Shown piece after piece: positions 6,998 through 15,211 of a stretch of 50,408 nucleotides of DNA (positions are counted from its first letter, which is position 1; each line of letters starts with the position of its first letter). Origin of the DNA: Candidatus Bathyarchaeota archaeon (GTDB taxonomy: Archaea; Thermoproteota; Bathyarchaeia; Bathyarchaeales; Bathycorpusculaceae); assembly GCA_025059195.1 (NCBI GenBank), contig JANXDU010000029.1, positions 1 to 50,408 on the forward strand, read 5' to 3'. The position numbers and the translations under genes are program-made. The notes under the pieces were generated by a model. That model saw only the letters and a list, made by a program, of their open reading frames with translations, was not told the origin of the DNA and did no database searches.

Positions 6998-8182
6998 TTG
7001 ACAACTATACGCGAAAAAACTTCGGGGTTCAGTGCTTCCTTCAAAATTTTGAACAGAGACCTAAGGCTGATTTTCACCTCAAATCTTGTAGGAGCTTTTG
7101 GAGACGGCCTTTACGCTTATCTTCTACCCTATTACATGACGGAGGCTTTAGGAGCCAGCTCCGTCGAGGTCGGCGCGCTATACGCCTTAACAAGCTTGAC
7201 AGCTGCCTTGACCCTTCTGGCCGCCGGAGCACTTGCCGACAAATATGACCGGAAAAAGATTATGATAGCCGGGTGGGTTGCGTGGATTCCAACACCCCTA
7301 ATCTTCGCTTTTGCAAGAAACTGGGTGCAGATGGTTCCAGGAATGCTTCTTTGGGGGTTTTGGCTTGGCGGACCCACAAGCACAGCCTACATTGTAACGG
7401 CTGCCGACAAGGACAGGCTTACTTTAACGTTTACGGTTATATCTTCAGCCTGGTCTTTGGGCTATATTTTTTCGCCAGCCGTGGGCGGATACATAGCTGG
7501 AAAAGTCGGCATGCAAACGGTTTTCCTTGTATCCTTTGTTCTATACACTTTGGCAACGCTTATTCTGGCTTTCATCAGAAGCCAACACGTCAAGCCACCC
7601 GAAGAGGAAAAGCTTGAGGGTTACCCATCAACGTTGACGCTTCTAAAAACCGGAAAACTCGTGGCGATTTCAGCCTTTTTCGCAGCCACAATGTTTGTTT
7701 TAATGATGTATCGTCCTTTTGTGCCAAAGTTTTTGGCGGACATACACAATTATGGAGACTTCGAAATCGGAGTTTTTGGCTCCATAGCCTTCGCTGGCTC
7801 AGCTGTTTTAGGCATAGCCCTCGGAAGACTCGGCGACAAACACGGGAAAAAATTCGCCCTCGCCGTTTTAATGATGCTCTGCAGTTTTTCGCTGGCTGTC
7901 ATTCTTTTAACAGGGAACTTTTACCTCTTGGCATTGGCGTTCTTCTTAACAGGAGCCTCCTACACAGTATGGTCTTTGATGAGCGCCATTATTGGGCCTA
8001 TGGCTCCGGAGCCCATAAGGGCTCGATGGATTTCCATACCCCAAACAATAAGCATGTTCGCCTCGATACTGGCGCCGTACTTGGGCGGAGTGTTATACAA
8101 CACATCGCCGAACATGCCTTTTGCGTTTGCAATAGTGATGACTGTTGCTTTAACGTTAATCACCCTTTTCCAGAAATTCTAG
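6998..8182 (+). CDS. Major facilitator superfamily transporter
   Basis: About 394 aa with 12 predicted membrane segments. The MFS signature GALADKYDRKKIMIAGW lies in the loop between TM2 and TM3, and its counterpart LGRLGDKHGKKFA lies in the second half. Substrate is unknown; it looks like drug/metabolite efflux or a sugar-type permease of the MFS_1 group. The open frame extends upstream to 6887 but overlaps purA and is polar. I prefer the TTG at 6998, preceded by GCGAGG at good spacing. It converges on the HtrA gene with only 16 nt between the stop codons. Confidence 0.87.
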   Translation: MTTIREKTSGFSASFKILNRDLRLIFTSNLVGAFGDGLYAYLLPYYMTEALGASSVEVGALYALTSLTAALTLLAAGALADKYDRKKIMIAGWVAWIPTPLIFAFARNWVQMVPGMLLWGFWLGGPTSTAYIVTAADKDRLTLTFTVISSAWSLGYIFSPAVGGYIAGKVGMQTVFLVSFVLYTLATLILAFIRSQHVKPPEEEKLEGYPSTLTLLKTGKLVAISAFFAATMFVLMMYRPFVPKFLADIHNYGDFEIGVFGSIAFAGSAVLGIALGRLGDKHGKKFALAVLMMLCSFSLAVILLTGNFYLLALAFFLTGASYTVWSLMSAIIGPMAPEPIRARWISIPQTISMFASILAPYLGGVLYNTSPNMPFAFAIVMTVALTLITLFQKF

Positions 8183-8198
8183 GGCAGGAATTGCCCGC

Positions 8199-9338
8199 TT
8201 ACTCCGGTCTTTTTCCAAGGGTTACAGCCACAAGTTCAAGCTTGTTGTCTCTCATAACCTTTAAACTTACAGTGTCGCCGGGGCTTTTATATCTCTCTAG
8301 ATAAATTATCATGTCTTCAGCGCGGTTTATCGTCCGGTTGTCAACCGCTACAATTACGTCTCCGGGCTTCAGTTTTCCAAAAGAAGGCCCCGTAGAGTCT
8401 ACATCGACGATTAATAAGCCGCCTATGTGGCTGGCGTTGTATGCTATGCCCATCCATGGATGCTCATACTTGCCCCGAGCGATTATTGAATCTGCAACCC
8501 TCTTCATTATTATTGATGGGATGGCGTAGCCTATGCCTATAAACGCTTTCACTTCTTCCGTTGTTTCTATAGCGAAGGTTACGCCTACAACTTGGCCTAT
8601 GCTGTTAAGCAGGGGCCCTCCAGAGTTTCCCGGGTTAACGGCGGCGTCAAACTGTATGATGTCAACTATGGAGTATTTCCCCCAAGGTTCAGGCACGCCT
8701 AGATCGCTTAGCCTTAAAACTCTGCCAAGTTGGCTTACTATTCCAGAAGTCATTGAACCCTCCAAGCCGAAGGGGTTGCCAATAGCGTAGACAGGTTCAC
8801 CCACAAAAAGCCTTGTGGAATCGCCAACAGACAACGGCTTCGCCTCCGCTGGAAGCCCGTGGACCTCTAAGACTGCTAGGTCGCTGTAAATGTCTTTTCC
8901 CCTAACCGTTGCGGCGACTTGAATCGGCTTACCGTCAATGAAAAACGTCACTTTAACATTGCTTTCAGAACCCTCTACAACGTGATAGTTTGTGATAAGG
9001 TATCCTTTACCGTTGGCTTCAACCCTATAAACAAAGCCGGAGCCCGACTTGCTGCCAGCTATGACTAAAACCACGGAGTTTCTGGTTTTGTTGTATATTT
9101 GGACAGCGGTCAAGTTGAGTTTCTGAATGTAATGAAGCTGTTCTATCAAGCCTTCAAGAGTTTCCAGTTGAGTTGAAACGCTGGCGTACTTATCTTGTAA
9201 AGTGTTTAGGGTTGTTTTCAAATCCCAGTAAACAGCTGAGAAGCCGCATCCTAAGGCAACTGCAACAAGGATAAGGGCTACAATGAACTTTTTGTCTATT
9301 GTTAAGGTGTGCTCCCACCCCATGGGATGCATCCTCAC
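8199..9338 (-). CDS. Membrane-anchored HtrA/DegP-type serine protease with PDZ domain
   Basis: A 379-aa S1C protease. Residues ~15-35 form a signal anchor (KKFIVALILVAVALGCG), followed by a short coiled linker. The trypsin-like domain has the triad His in TNYHVVEG, Asp in YSDLAVLEV and Ser in NPGNSGGPLL. A single PDZ domain forms the C-terminus (WMGIAYN...GDVIVAVDN). HtrA proteins degrade or hold misfolded extracytoplasmic proteins; here the protease would face outside the cell membrane. Three starts are close together (GTG 9338, ATG 9332, ATG 9323). HtpX at 16.4 kb is a second envelope quality-control protease in the window. Confidence 0.92.
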   Translation of the reverse strand: MRMHPMGWEHTLTIDKKFIVALILVAVALGCGFSAVYWDLKTTLNTLQDKYASVSTQLETLEGLIEQLHYIQKLNLTAVQIYNKTRNSVVLVIAGSKSGSGFVYRVEANGKGYLITNYHVVEGSESNVKVTFFIDGKPIQVAATVRGKDIYSDLAVLEVHGLPAEAKPLSVGDSTRLFVGEPVYAIGNPFGLEGSMTSGIVSQLGRVLRLSDLGVPEPWGKYSIVDIIQFDAAVNPGNSGGPLLNSIGQVVGVTFAIETTEEVKAFIGIGYAIPSIIMKRVADSIIARGKYEHPWMGIAYNASHIGGLLIVDVDSTGPSFGKLKPGDVIVAVDNRTINRAEDMIIYLERYKSPGDTVSLKVMRDNKLELVAVTLGKRPE

Positions 9339-9472
9339 AACTGCCTAACATAACATAGAGTTCGAAAACTCTTAACAATTTTGCGTTTGTCTATTCAAAA
9401 TTCCTTTCCAAAATACGATGATTTAGTGAAACCATGTCTTCTATAAGCCAACTTTATTGTGGAAGTTGGGTG

Positions 9473-9556
9473 CTAACGCTTTCTCCAAATGTTGTAGGGA
9501 CACTGATTCCAGCAGTACGGGCTGTTCTTATACTCACAGTTTTTACACTCTGGCAT
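9473..9556 (-). CDS. Possible tiny Cys-rich protein (27 aa or longer)
   Basis: From the ATG at 9556 the minus strand encodes 27 residues with four cysteines, CxxC then CxxxC (CKNC and CWNQC) in an aromatic, Asn-rich context, ending NIWRKR. Upstream the frame stays open for 18 more codons to a TGA and contains a TTG, so the true start may be earlier. An AT-rich TATA-like stretch (near 9635-9650) lies upstream. The Cys spacing is what makes it look real. There is no convincing ribosome-binding site. It may be a mini zinc protein, or chance. Confidence 0.4.
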   Translation of the reverse strand: MPECKNCEYKNSPYCWNQCPYNIWRKR

Positions 9557-9796
9557 GTCAAAAAGCCTTGGCCGCCTACCTCCACCAGAACTGCTTTCAG
9601 ACAAAAGAGCTCACATGAGAATATTACATTTTAAAAGCTTAAATATTGCGTTATATTTGAAGGGGTGCTCTTTAACACAGCAACGTGAAACAAGATTTAA
9701 ACCTACGAGTTCCTCTCTTTTAATTTTTTGGGCGATAGAACCCACCATACACATAATGAGCCAAAGCCAAAAACAGCGTTTTATTCAGTTCTATGA

Positions 9797-9874
9797 TGGT
9801 GGGGCTGCCCGGATTTGAACCGGGGTCCCGAGCGCCCGAGGCTCAGAGCCTAGACCAAGCTAGCCGACAGCCCC
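9797..9874 (-). tRNA. tRNA-Pro(CGG)
   Basis: Minus-strand cloverleaf: acceptor GGGGCTG/CAGCCCC, D-arm with GG in the loop, anticodon stem TGAGC/GCTCG, loop CTCGGGC with anticodon CGG and G37, and T-arm CCCGG-TTCAAAT-CCGGG. Discriminator A73 at 9800 is followed by an encoded CCA (9799-9797). There is no intron. A TATA-like TTTATTAAAC lies some 40 nt upstream on the same strand. Confidence 0.93.
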
Positions 9875-10004
9875 TTTCAGCTTGGTGTATCTCATTGTAT
9901 GTTTTGGGTTAGGTTTAATAAAGGTGTTTTCTTAACCTTTAAACCCTCAACGCTAACTATAACTACTCGCAGTGTTTGGCGAAGTGCCTTGGGAGGTTTG
10001 AAGG

Positions 10005-12188
10005 GTGTCTAGCCCGCAGCATCAGCGCTTGCGGGGAATTCGCGTATTAAAGGCTGTTTCTTCAGCTGTTCGCCTTCAGATTTTAAATCTCCTCTTTGAC
10101 GAGGGGGAGCTTTCCTACACGGAGTTGATGAACCTTTTGAAGATGAGTCCAAGCCGAGATGCGGGACGTTTCGCTTACCACTTAAAGTTTTTACTTAAGG
10201 CGGATCTGGTTGAGGTTAACGCGGAATCCAAAAAGTATCGCTTAACCGATTTAGGCAAAATGGTTCTTGAGGTTGCCGAAGAAATTGAAAAAAAGAGTTT
10301 GAAGCCGCAGAGAATTCTTGTCCGCACTTCACGGTTCACCCTTGAAGAGTTCGACGTTAACCGGATTGTGGATTCCCTCGTTAAGGAGGCGAACATGCCA
10401 GTTGAACAGGCCAAAAAAGTTGCTAGGGAAGCGGAAAAACGTCTCTTAAAGGCTAAAACAAGATATTTGACGGCGCCCTTGATAAGGGAGGTTGTTAACG
10501 GGATCCTCGTCGAGAAAGGTTTGGAGGAATACCGCCACAAACTAACCCGCCTTGGGCTTCCAGTGCATGATGTTTCACATGTGCTGGCTAAAGGCAAAGT
10601 TGACCAAGGCGCTTCTTATCTTTGCGAGGAGTTTGGGAAAAATGTTCTCGGCGAATATACGCTTTTAAACGTGCTCCCAAGGGATGTGGCGGACGCCCAC
10701 TTGTCTGGGGAAATCCACTTGGAAGAAATAGGATACTGGATTTTGAAACCAAGTGAAACGGTGCATGATTTAAGGTTCTTTTTCAAAAGCGCTGAGGCCC
10801 CCTCATTTTTTCATTCTCCTAAAAGTTTGGAGGCTGCATTAAACCTAGCCTTTAACGTTTTGCTGCACTCGGCGAGAGAGGTTAGCGAAGCGCAGATTCT
10901 CGAGTATTTCAATGTGTTCTTGGCGCCTTTTTCAAAGGGTTTGGAAACCGTCGAAATTAAGGAGCTTTTGAGGCAGTTCATTTTAAACGTAAACCAGCAT
11001 ATCAATGCCTCGCTTAACATTGAGCTAACGGTTCCAGATTTTCTAGCGGATAAGCCCGTTGCCGCCTCAAGCATTTCTGGAGTCTACGGCGATTTTCTCG
11101 ACGAATGCCTGCTCTTAGCAAGGCTTACACTGGAAGTTTTAGCCGAAGAAAACACATTTAAACCCTTTTTAAACCCCAAGGTTATCGTCAAACTGCGCCC
11201 CGAAGCCTTTAAGGACGGCATGGCGGCTAACACGCTACTCAACGCCCACTCTTTAGCTGCAAGAGGAAGCGCACTATACTTTGCAAGCTTTCTCGGAGAA
11301 GATAAAAAACACGTTGCCTTTTCGCCTTCAGGATGTAGGCTTAAGCCAAACCTTGAAGGTGACTGGGAGATTGACACCCTTCGCACCGGAACCTTAGGGG
11401 TTGTGGCTGTCAATTTACCACGGACAACTTATGAATGTGAAGGCAACAGAGCCAAGTTTTTCGAGCTTTTAATGGAAAAACTTGAAATGGCGGTGCGCGC
11501 CCTTGAACTCAAGTTTAGAATGTTAAAGCAGAACGGTAAAGGTTTTCTACGTTTTCTCTTCCAAAGAGTTAACGGGGACCAATATTTCAGGTTGGAAAAC
11601 TCCGCCCATCTGGTGAACTTGACCGGTTTAGAAGAGGCGGTGGAAGCGTTCCACGGGAGAAGCCTCTGCGAAGACGAAAGTTCCTTAAGGTTTGCCCTTG
11701 AAATTGTGCGGTATGCCTCGGAATTCATCCATAAAAACGAAAGAAGACGCGATAGACGCGTGTTACTGTCCGCCTTGCATTCTCCCGAGGCTTCTGTAAG
11801 GCTGGCTAGGCAGGATATTGAACGTTTCGGTGTTGCAAAAACTCGATTTCGTGGAACAAGGGAAAAGCCTTACTATTCGTCTTTCTGTAAAATAAGCGCT
11901 CAAAACTTGGAGACTTCTCTGAAAACTTTGGCCGCTGTAAAGGAACTTTACAAACAACTTGAGGGGGGAAACCTCACCCTCATAGAGCTTGGCGAAGCCG
12001 AGCATAATGCTGAAACCCTTCTCGCCTTAACAAAAAGGCTTGTTGAAAGTTATGACGTTCCCTTTTTCACTTACAACCGCACCCTAACCCACTGTAGTCA
12101 ATGCCGCAAAACCATTTTCGGCGCGCTCCACAAATGCCCGAGCTGCGGCTCCACCGGCACCCTAACAGTTTTTAGGCGTTACCCATAA
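10005..12188 (+). CDS. Winged-helix / ATP-cone / NrdD-like protein lacking the glycyl-radical loop
   Basis: 727 aa in three parts. Residues ~8-95 are an ArsR-like winged helix (SAVRLQILNLL, ELSYTELMNLLKMS, LVEVNAESKKYRLTDLGK). Residues ~100-190 are an ATP-cone, the nucleotide-sensing domain of ribonucleotide reductases and NrdR. Residues ~205-727 follow anaerobic reductase NrdD: AHLSGEIHLEEIGYW, HDLRFFF, NVFLAPFSKGL, and a C-terminal zinc site CxxC-x10-CxxCG (Cys 697, 700, 711, 714). The chain stops at FRRYP, where NrdD continues into its RVxGY-type glycyl-radical loop, and the usual F-C-Q segment has no Cys. It therefore cannot be an ordinary class III reductase. I infer a dNTP/ATP-responsive DNA-binding regulator derived from NrdD. 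GTG start; nearest upstream purine-rich site GGGAGG. Confidence 0.85.
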   Translation: MSSPQHQRLRGIRVLKAVSSAVRLQILNLLFDEGELSYTELMNLLKMSPSRDAGRFAYHLKFLLKADLVEVNAESKKYRLTDLGKMVLEVAEEIEKKSLKPQRILVRTSRFTLEEFDVNRIVDSLVKEANMPVEQAKKVAREAEKRLLKAKTRYLTAPLIREVVNGILVEKGLEEYRHKLTRLGLPVHDVSHVLAKGKVDQGASYLCEEFGKNVLGEYTLLNVLPRDVADAHLSGEIHLEEIGYWILKPSETVHDLRFFFKSAEAPSFFHSPKSLEAALNLAFNVLLHSAREVSEAQILEYFNVFLAPFSKGLETVEIKELLRQFILNVNQHINASLNIELTVPDFLADKPVAASSISGVYGDFLDECLLLARLTLEVLAEENTFKPFLNPKVIVKLRPEAFKDGMAANTLLNAHSLAARGSALYFASFLGEDKKHVAFSPSGCRLKPNLEGDWEIDTLRTGTLGVVAVNLPRTTYECEGNRAKFFELLMEKLEMAVRALELKFRMLKQNGKGFLRFLFQRVNGDQYFRLENSAHLVNLTGLEEAVEAFHGRSLCEDESSLRFALEIVRYASEFIHKNERRRDRRVLLSALHSPEASVRLARQDIERFGVAKTRFRGTREKPYYSSFCKISAQNLETSLKTLAAVKELYKQLEGGNLTLIELGEAEHNAETLLALTKRLVESYDVPFFTYNRTLTHCSQCRKTIFGALHKCPSCGSTGTLTVFRRYP

Positions 12189-12198
12189 CCCTGCTAGC

Positions 12199-13160
<962 letters not shown>

Positions 13161-13204
13161 GCTTTTCATCTACACGCTCTACAGCCATAAAAGGCAGAAA
13201 CAAA

Positions 13205-13214
13205 AGTTTAAACC
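13205..13214 (+). promoter_or_regulatory. TATA-like box of pyrI
   Basis: AGTTTAAACC on the plus strand is centred about 50 nt before the preferred pyrI ATG. With pyrB's box it makes a back-to-back promoter region of about 140 nt between the two aspartate carbamoyltransferase chains. Confidence 0.45.
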
Positions 13215-13259
13215 TTTTATCCAAAAGCCAACTATTAACCCTTGGGGAAGGCTGGCAAA

Positions 13260-13724
13260 ATGAGTGAGACTATGCTGTATGTTTCAAAAATTAAGGATGG
13301 CACTGTCATAGACCACATTACGGGCGGCCACGCATTAGACGTTATCAAGATTTTAGGGATAACGGGCAGAGAGAACCGCATAATCACCATAGCCATTAAC
13401 GTGCCGAGCAAACGGTTTAAAATTAAAGACATAGTTAAGATCGAGGGCAGAGAGCTTAACCCAAAAGAGGTCCACAAAATTGCGTTGTTGGCGCCCCACG
13501 CCACCATCAACATTATCCGCAACTACAAGGTTGTTGAGAAACAGAGGGTTAAACTGCCCAGCATTATCGAAGGTATTGTTAAATGCGCTAATCCCGCTTG
13601 TGTGAGCAACAGCAACGAACCAGTCCAGTCGAAGTTCTACGTTAAAAGCGAGGAGCCGCTGGTTCTGAAATGTCACTACTGCGGTTATATTATGGATAAA
13701 AGCGATGTTCTTAAGCAGTTCTGA
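13260..13724 (+). CDS. pyrI: Aspartate carbamoyltransferase regulatory chain
   Basis: About 154 aa. The N-terminal allosteric domain (YVSKIKDGTVIDHITGGHALDV, where the effector CTP/ATP binds) is followed by the C-terminal zinc domain with four Cys: CANPAC and CHYC. It binds PyrB to form the regulated holoenzyme. The ATG at 13260 is preceded by GGAAGG at 8-nt spacing and gives the family-typical beginning; a TTG at 13242 would add six residues. Divergent from pyrB, whereas archaeal pyrBI is usually one operon. A T-run (13739-13744) shortly after the stop could end transcription. Confidence 0.95.
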   Translation: MSETMLYVSKIKDGTVIDHITGGHALDVIKILGITGRENRIITIAINVPSKRFKIKDIVKIEGRELNPKEVHKIALLAPHATINIIRNYKVVEKQRVKLPSIIEGIVKCANPACVSNSNEPVQSKFYVKSEEPLVLKCHYCGYIMDKSDVLKQF

Positions 13725-13741
13725 AGGTGGATATTCGATTT

Positions 13742-13760
13742 TTTAAATAACGTTTATATC
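13742..13760 (+). promoter_or_regulatory. Promoter of the 13850 gene (two overlapping TATA-like stretches)
   Basis: TTTAAATAA and GTTTATATC lie in tandem. A start site 25 nt past the second would fall at about 13783, directly at the left edge of the palindrome at 13786-13807. Confidence 0.5.
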
Positions 13761-13785
13761 TTAAGTCGTATTATTTCGTAAACGG

Positions 13786-13807
13786 ATATGTCCCATATGG
13801 GACATAT
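13786..13807. promoter_or_regulatory. Perfect 22-bp palindrome, candidate operator
   Basis: Each half is ATATGTCCCAT read inward, giving an uninterrupted 11+11 bp inverted repeat with a CATATG centre. It begins just where transcription should start and ends about 40 nt before the next start codon. It has no following T-run, so it is not a terminator. A dyad at +1 is the normal site for an archaeal repressor dimer. No second copy of the GTCCCAT half-site was noticed in other promoter regions, though I did not search exhaustively. Confidence 0.65.
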
Positions 13808-13849
13808 TGAACACACGTAGAACAAGAATACACATGAGGTGGCGAATAA

Positions 13850-14158
13850 ATGATAGAAATCCTGACAGCCACCGTTTGGACCACCTTCCTAGTCTACGCC
13901 GTATGGTACTTCACAATGGCAAAGCACTACGCCCCCCTAACCCAAGAAGAAGCCCACGTCCTATGGAAAATCCACAAACAAAACGCTAAATGCCCATCTA
14001 CAAAGTGGCGAAAAATCAAAAAAGGCGGAAAAATAGTTGGATTTGAATGTGAATGCGGTTATAGGCATATACAGAGACGCCCTATAGCCAAAGGCACACC
14101 CTCGCCGACAACCCAGACGAGTGTTACAGTCATATACAAAAGGCTTCACAAATCGTGA
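13850..14158 (+). CDS. Small membrane-anchored protein of unknown function
   Basis: 102 aa. Residues ~3-23 are one hydrophobic helix (ILTATVWTTFLVYAVWYF). A basic cytoplasm-type region follows, with Cys 48 and a CxC at 67-69 (FECECGYRH), which might bind metal, and a Ser/Thr-rich tail. The start ATG has an excellent GAGGTGG site. It is preceded by the palindrome at 13786-13807, so it is probably tightly regulated. No family recognised. It lies between pyrI and the convergent channel homologue. Confidence 0.75.
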   Translation: MIEILTATVWTTFLVYAVWYFTMAKHYAPLTQEEAHVLWKIHKQNAKCPSTKWRKIKKGGKIVGFECECGYRHIQRRPIAKGTPSPTTQTSVTVIYKRLHKS

Positions 14159-14225
14159 AACATTCCCCAAAGGCGGACTAGGGAGAAGGCGAAAATAAAA
14201 GGGGCGGAGCTGCCATTTTATGTTA

Positions 14226-15155
14226 TCATGCAACCAGCTGGATCGCGATTAGAAGGACTATTAGAATTGCAAGCGTTTTTAAGGCTTTGGCGTTGAATTT
14301 TTGGGCTTCCTCAATCCTTTTAGCGTCCACAAGCCTCATAATGTAAACCGACACAGACAAGTTGTAGAGGAAAATGGCATACACGGAGAGCATCATTCTA
14401 TCAGCCAAGGTCAAATAGCCTATGGGCGGTATGCCACTAAGCAGCGAAAGATGAAAGGCTGACGCCGCCATTAACGTTGAAACAGCTAGGCCTATCCTCT
14501 GGCCAAAGTTCTGCGGAGAAATGAAAAACGTCAAAAGCGATATAGTCGTTATAACCGATATCGGAAGCACGCTCTTAACAAAGGCGGAAAGCACAGGCCT
14601 TTTTAAACGCAGGCTGAAAACATACCTTGAATAGGCTTCGTGGCCGTAAGAGTGTTCTACAACACTCTGCTCAAATCCTCCTATCTCCCACCCGGCAACA
14701 TTAACCGTCTCATCTATGGCTGACTCGGAATCAGGCTTAAAAATTAAGCGGGACGCGTTAAGGTTTTTATGTTCCAACTCAATAGTGAGCGTGTGAACTT
14801 CAAAAGGGTAGCGGGTAAAATCGAAAGTTTTTATGAACTCTCCCCTTATACGGTATTCAATGCGGCCTTCCTCTTGAGCAACAACTTCCGGAGTCCTTGT
14901 TGGGGCACCGTTGACTATTTCGAACTCCTTCACTTTTGCCAAATCAATTTCAGAAGGGTTAAACTTGAACCATATGTAAAAGTCTAGGCGGTAGCTGCTG
15001 GCAGCCAAATCAATTCTCTCAACATTTACAAGCCAAACTCCAACATAAACCTCTGCGGCATTTGAGGAAACATGTTGAGCCTCGGCTTGCCCAATAAGTA
15101 TTGCAAAGGCGAAGGCGGAAAGCAAGGTAATTACAACTAAACTTTTCATACGCAT
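14226..15155 (-). CDS. Pentameric ligand-gated ion channel homologue (Cys-loop superfamily type)
   Basis: 309 aa. A signal peptide (VVITLLSAFAFAILIGQAEA) precedes a ~165-aa beta-rich extracellular domain. In it, FDFTRYPFEVHTLTIELEH (about 111-129) is the Pro-loop signature of pentameric channels, without the two cysteines of the animal loop, as in bacterial GLIC/ELIC. Four membrane segments follow: M1 (~190-210, PISVITTISLLTFF), pore-lining M2 (~224-241), M3 (~253-275) and M4 at the extreme C-terminus. The M2-M3 link carries PPIGYLTLADR, matching the prokaryotic family. Ligand and ion selectivity are not readable. ATG 15155 follows a GGTGA site; GTG 15164 is an alternative. Such channels are patchy in archaea. 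Confidence 0.85.
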   Translation of the reverse strand: MRMKSLVVITLLSAFAFAILIGQAEAQHVSSNAAEVYVGVWLVNVERIDLAASSYRLDFYIWFKFNPSEIDLAKVKEFEIVNGAPTRTPEVVAQEEGRIEYRIRGEFIKTFDFTRYPFEVHTLTIELEHKNLNASRLIFKPDSESAIDETVNVAGWEIGGFEQSVVEHSYGHEAYSRYVFSLRLKRPVLSAFVKSVLPISVITTISLLTFFISPQNFGQRIGLAVSTLMAASAFHLSLLSGIPPIGYLTLADRMMLSVYAIFLYNLSVSVYIMRLVDAKRIEEAQKFNAKALKTLAILIVLLIAIQLVA

Positions 15156-15211
15156 AATTTTCACCGCGAATTTTCGGCTCTTAAAAAACTCTAATATTTA
15201 AGTTTTGCTGA

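Noticed and set aside
13786-13807. The 22-bp palindrome as a terminator of pyrI
   Set aside because: It has no following T-run, lies over 60 nt past the pyrI stop after a separate T-run, and is positioned at the next gene's start site.
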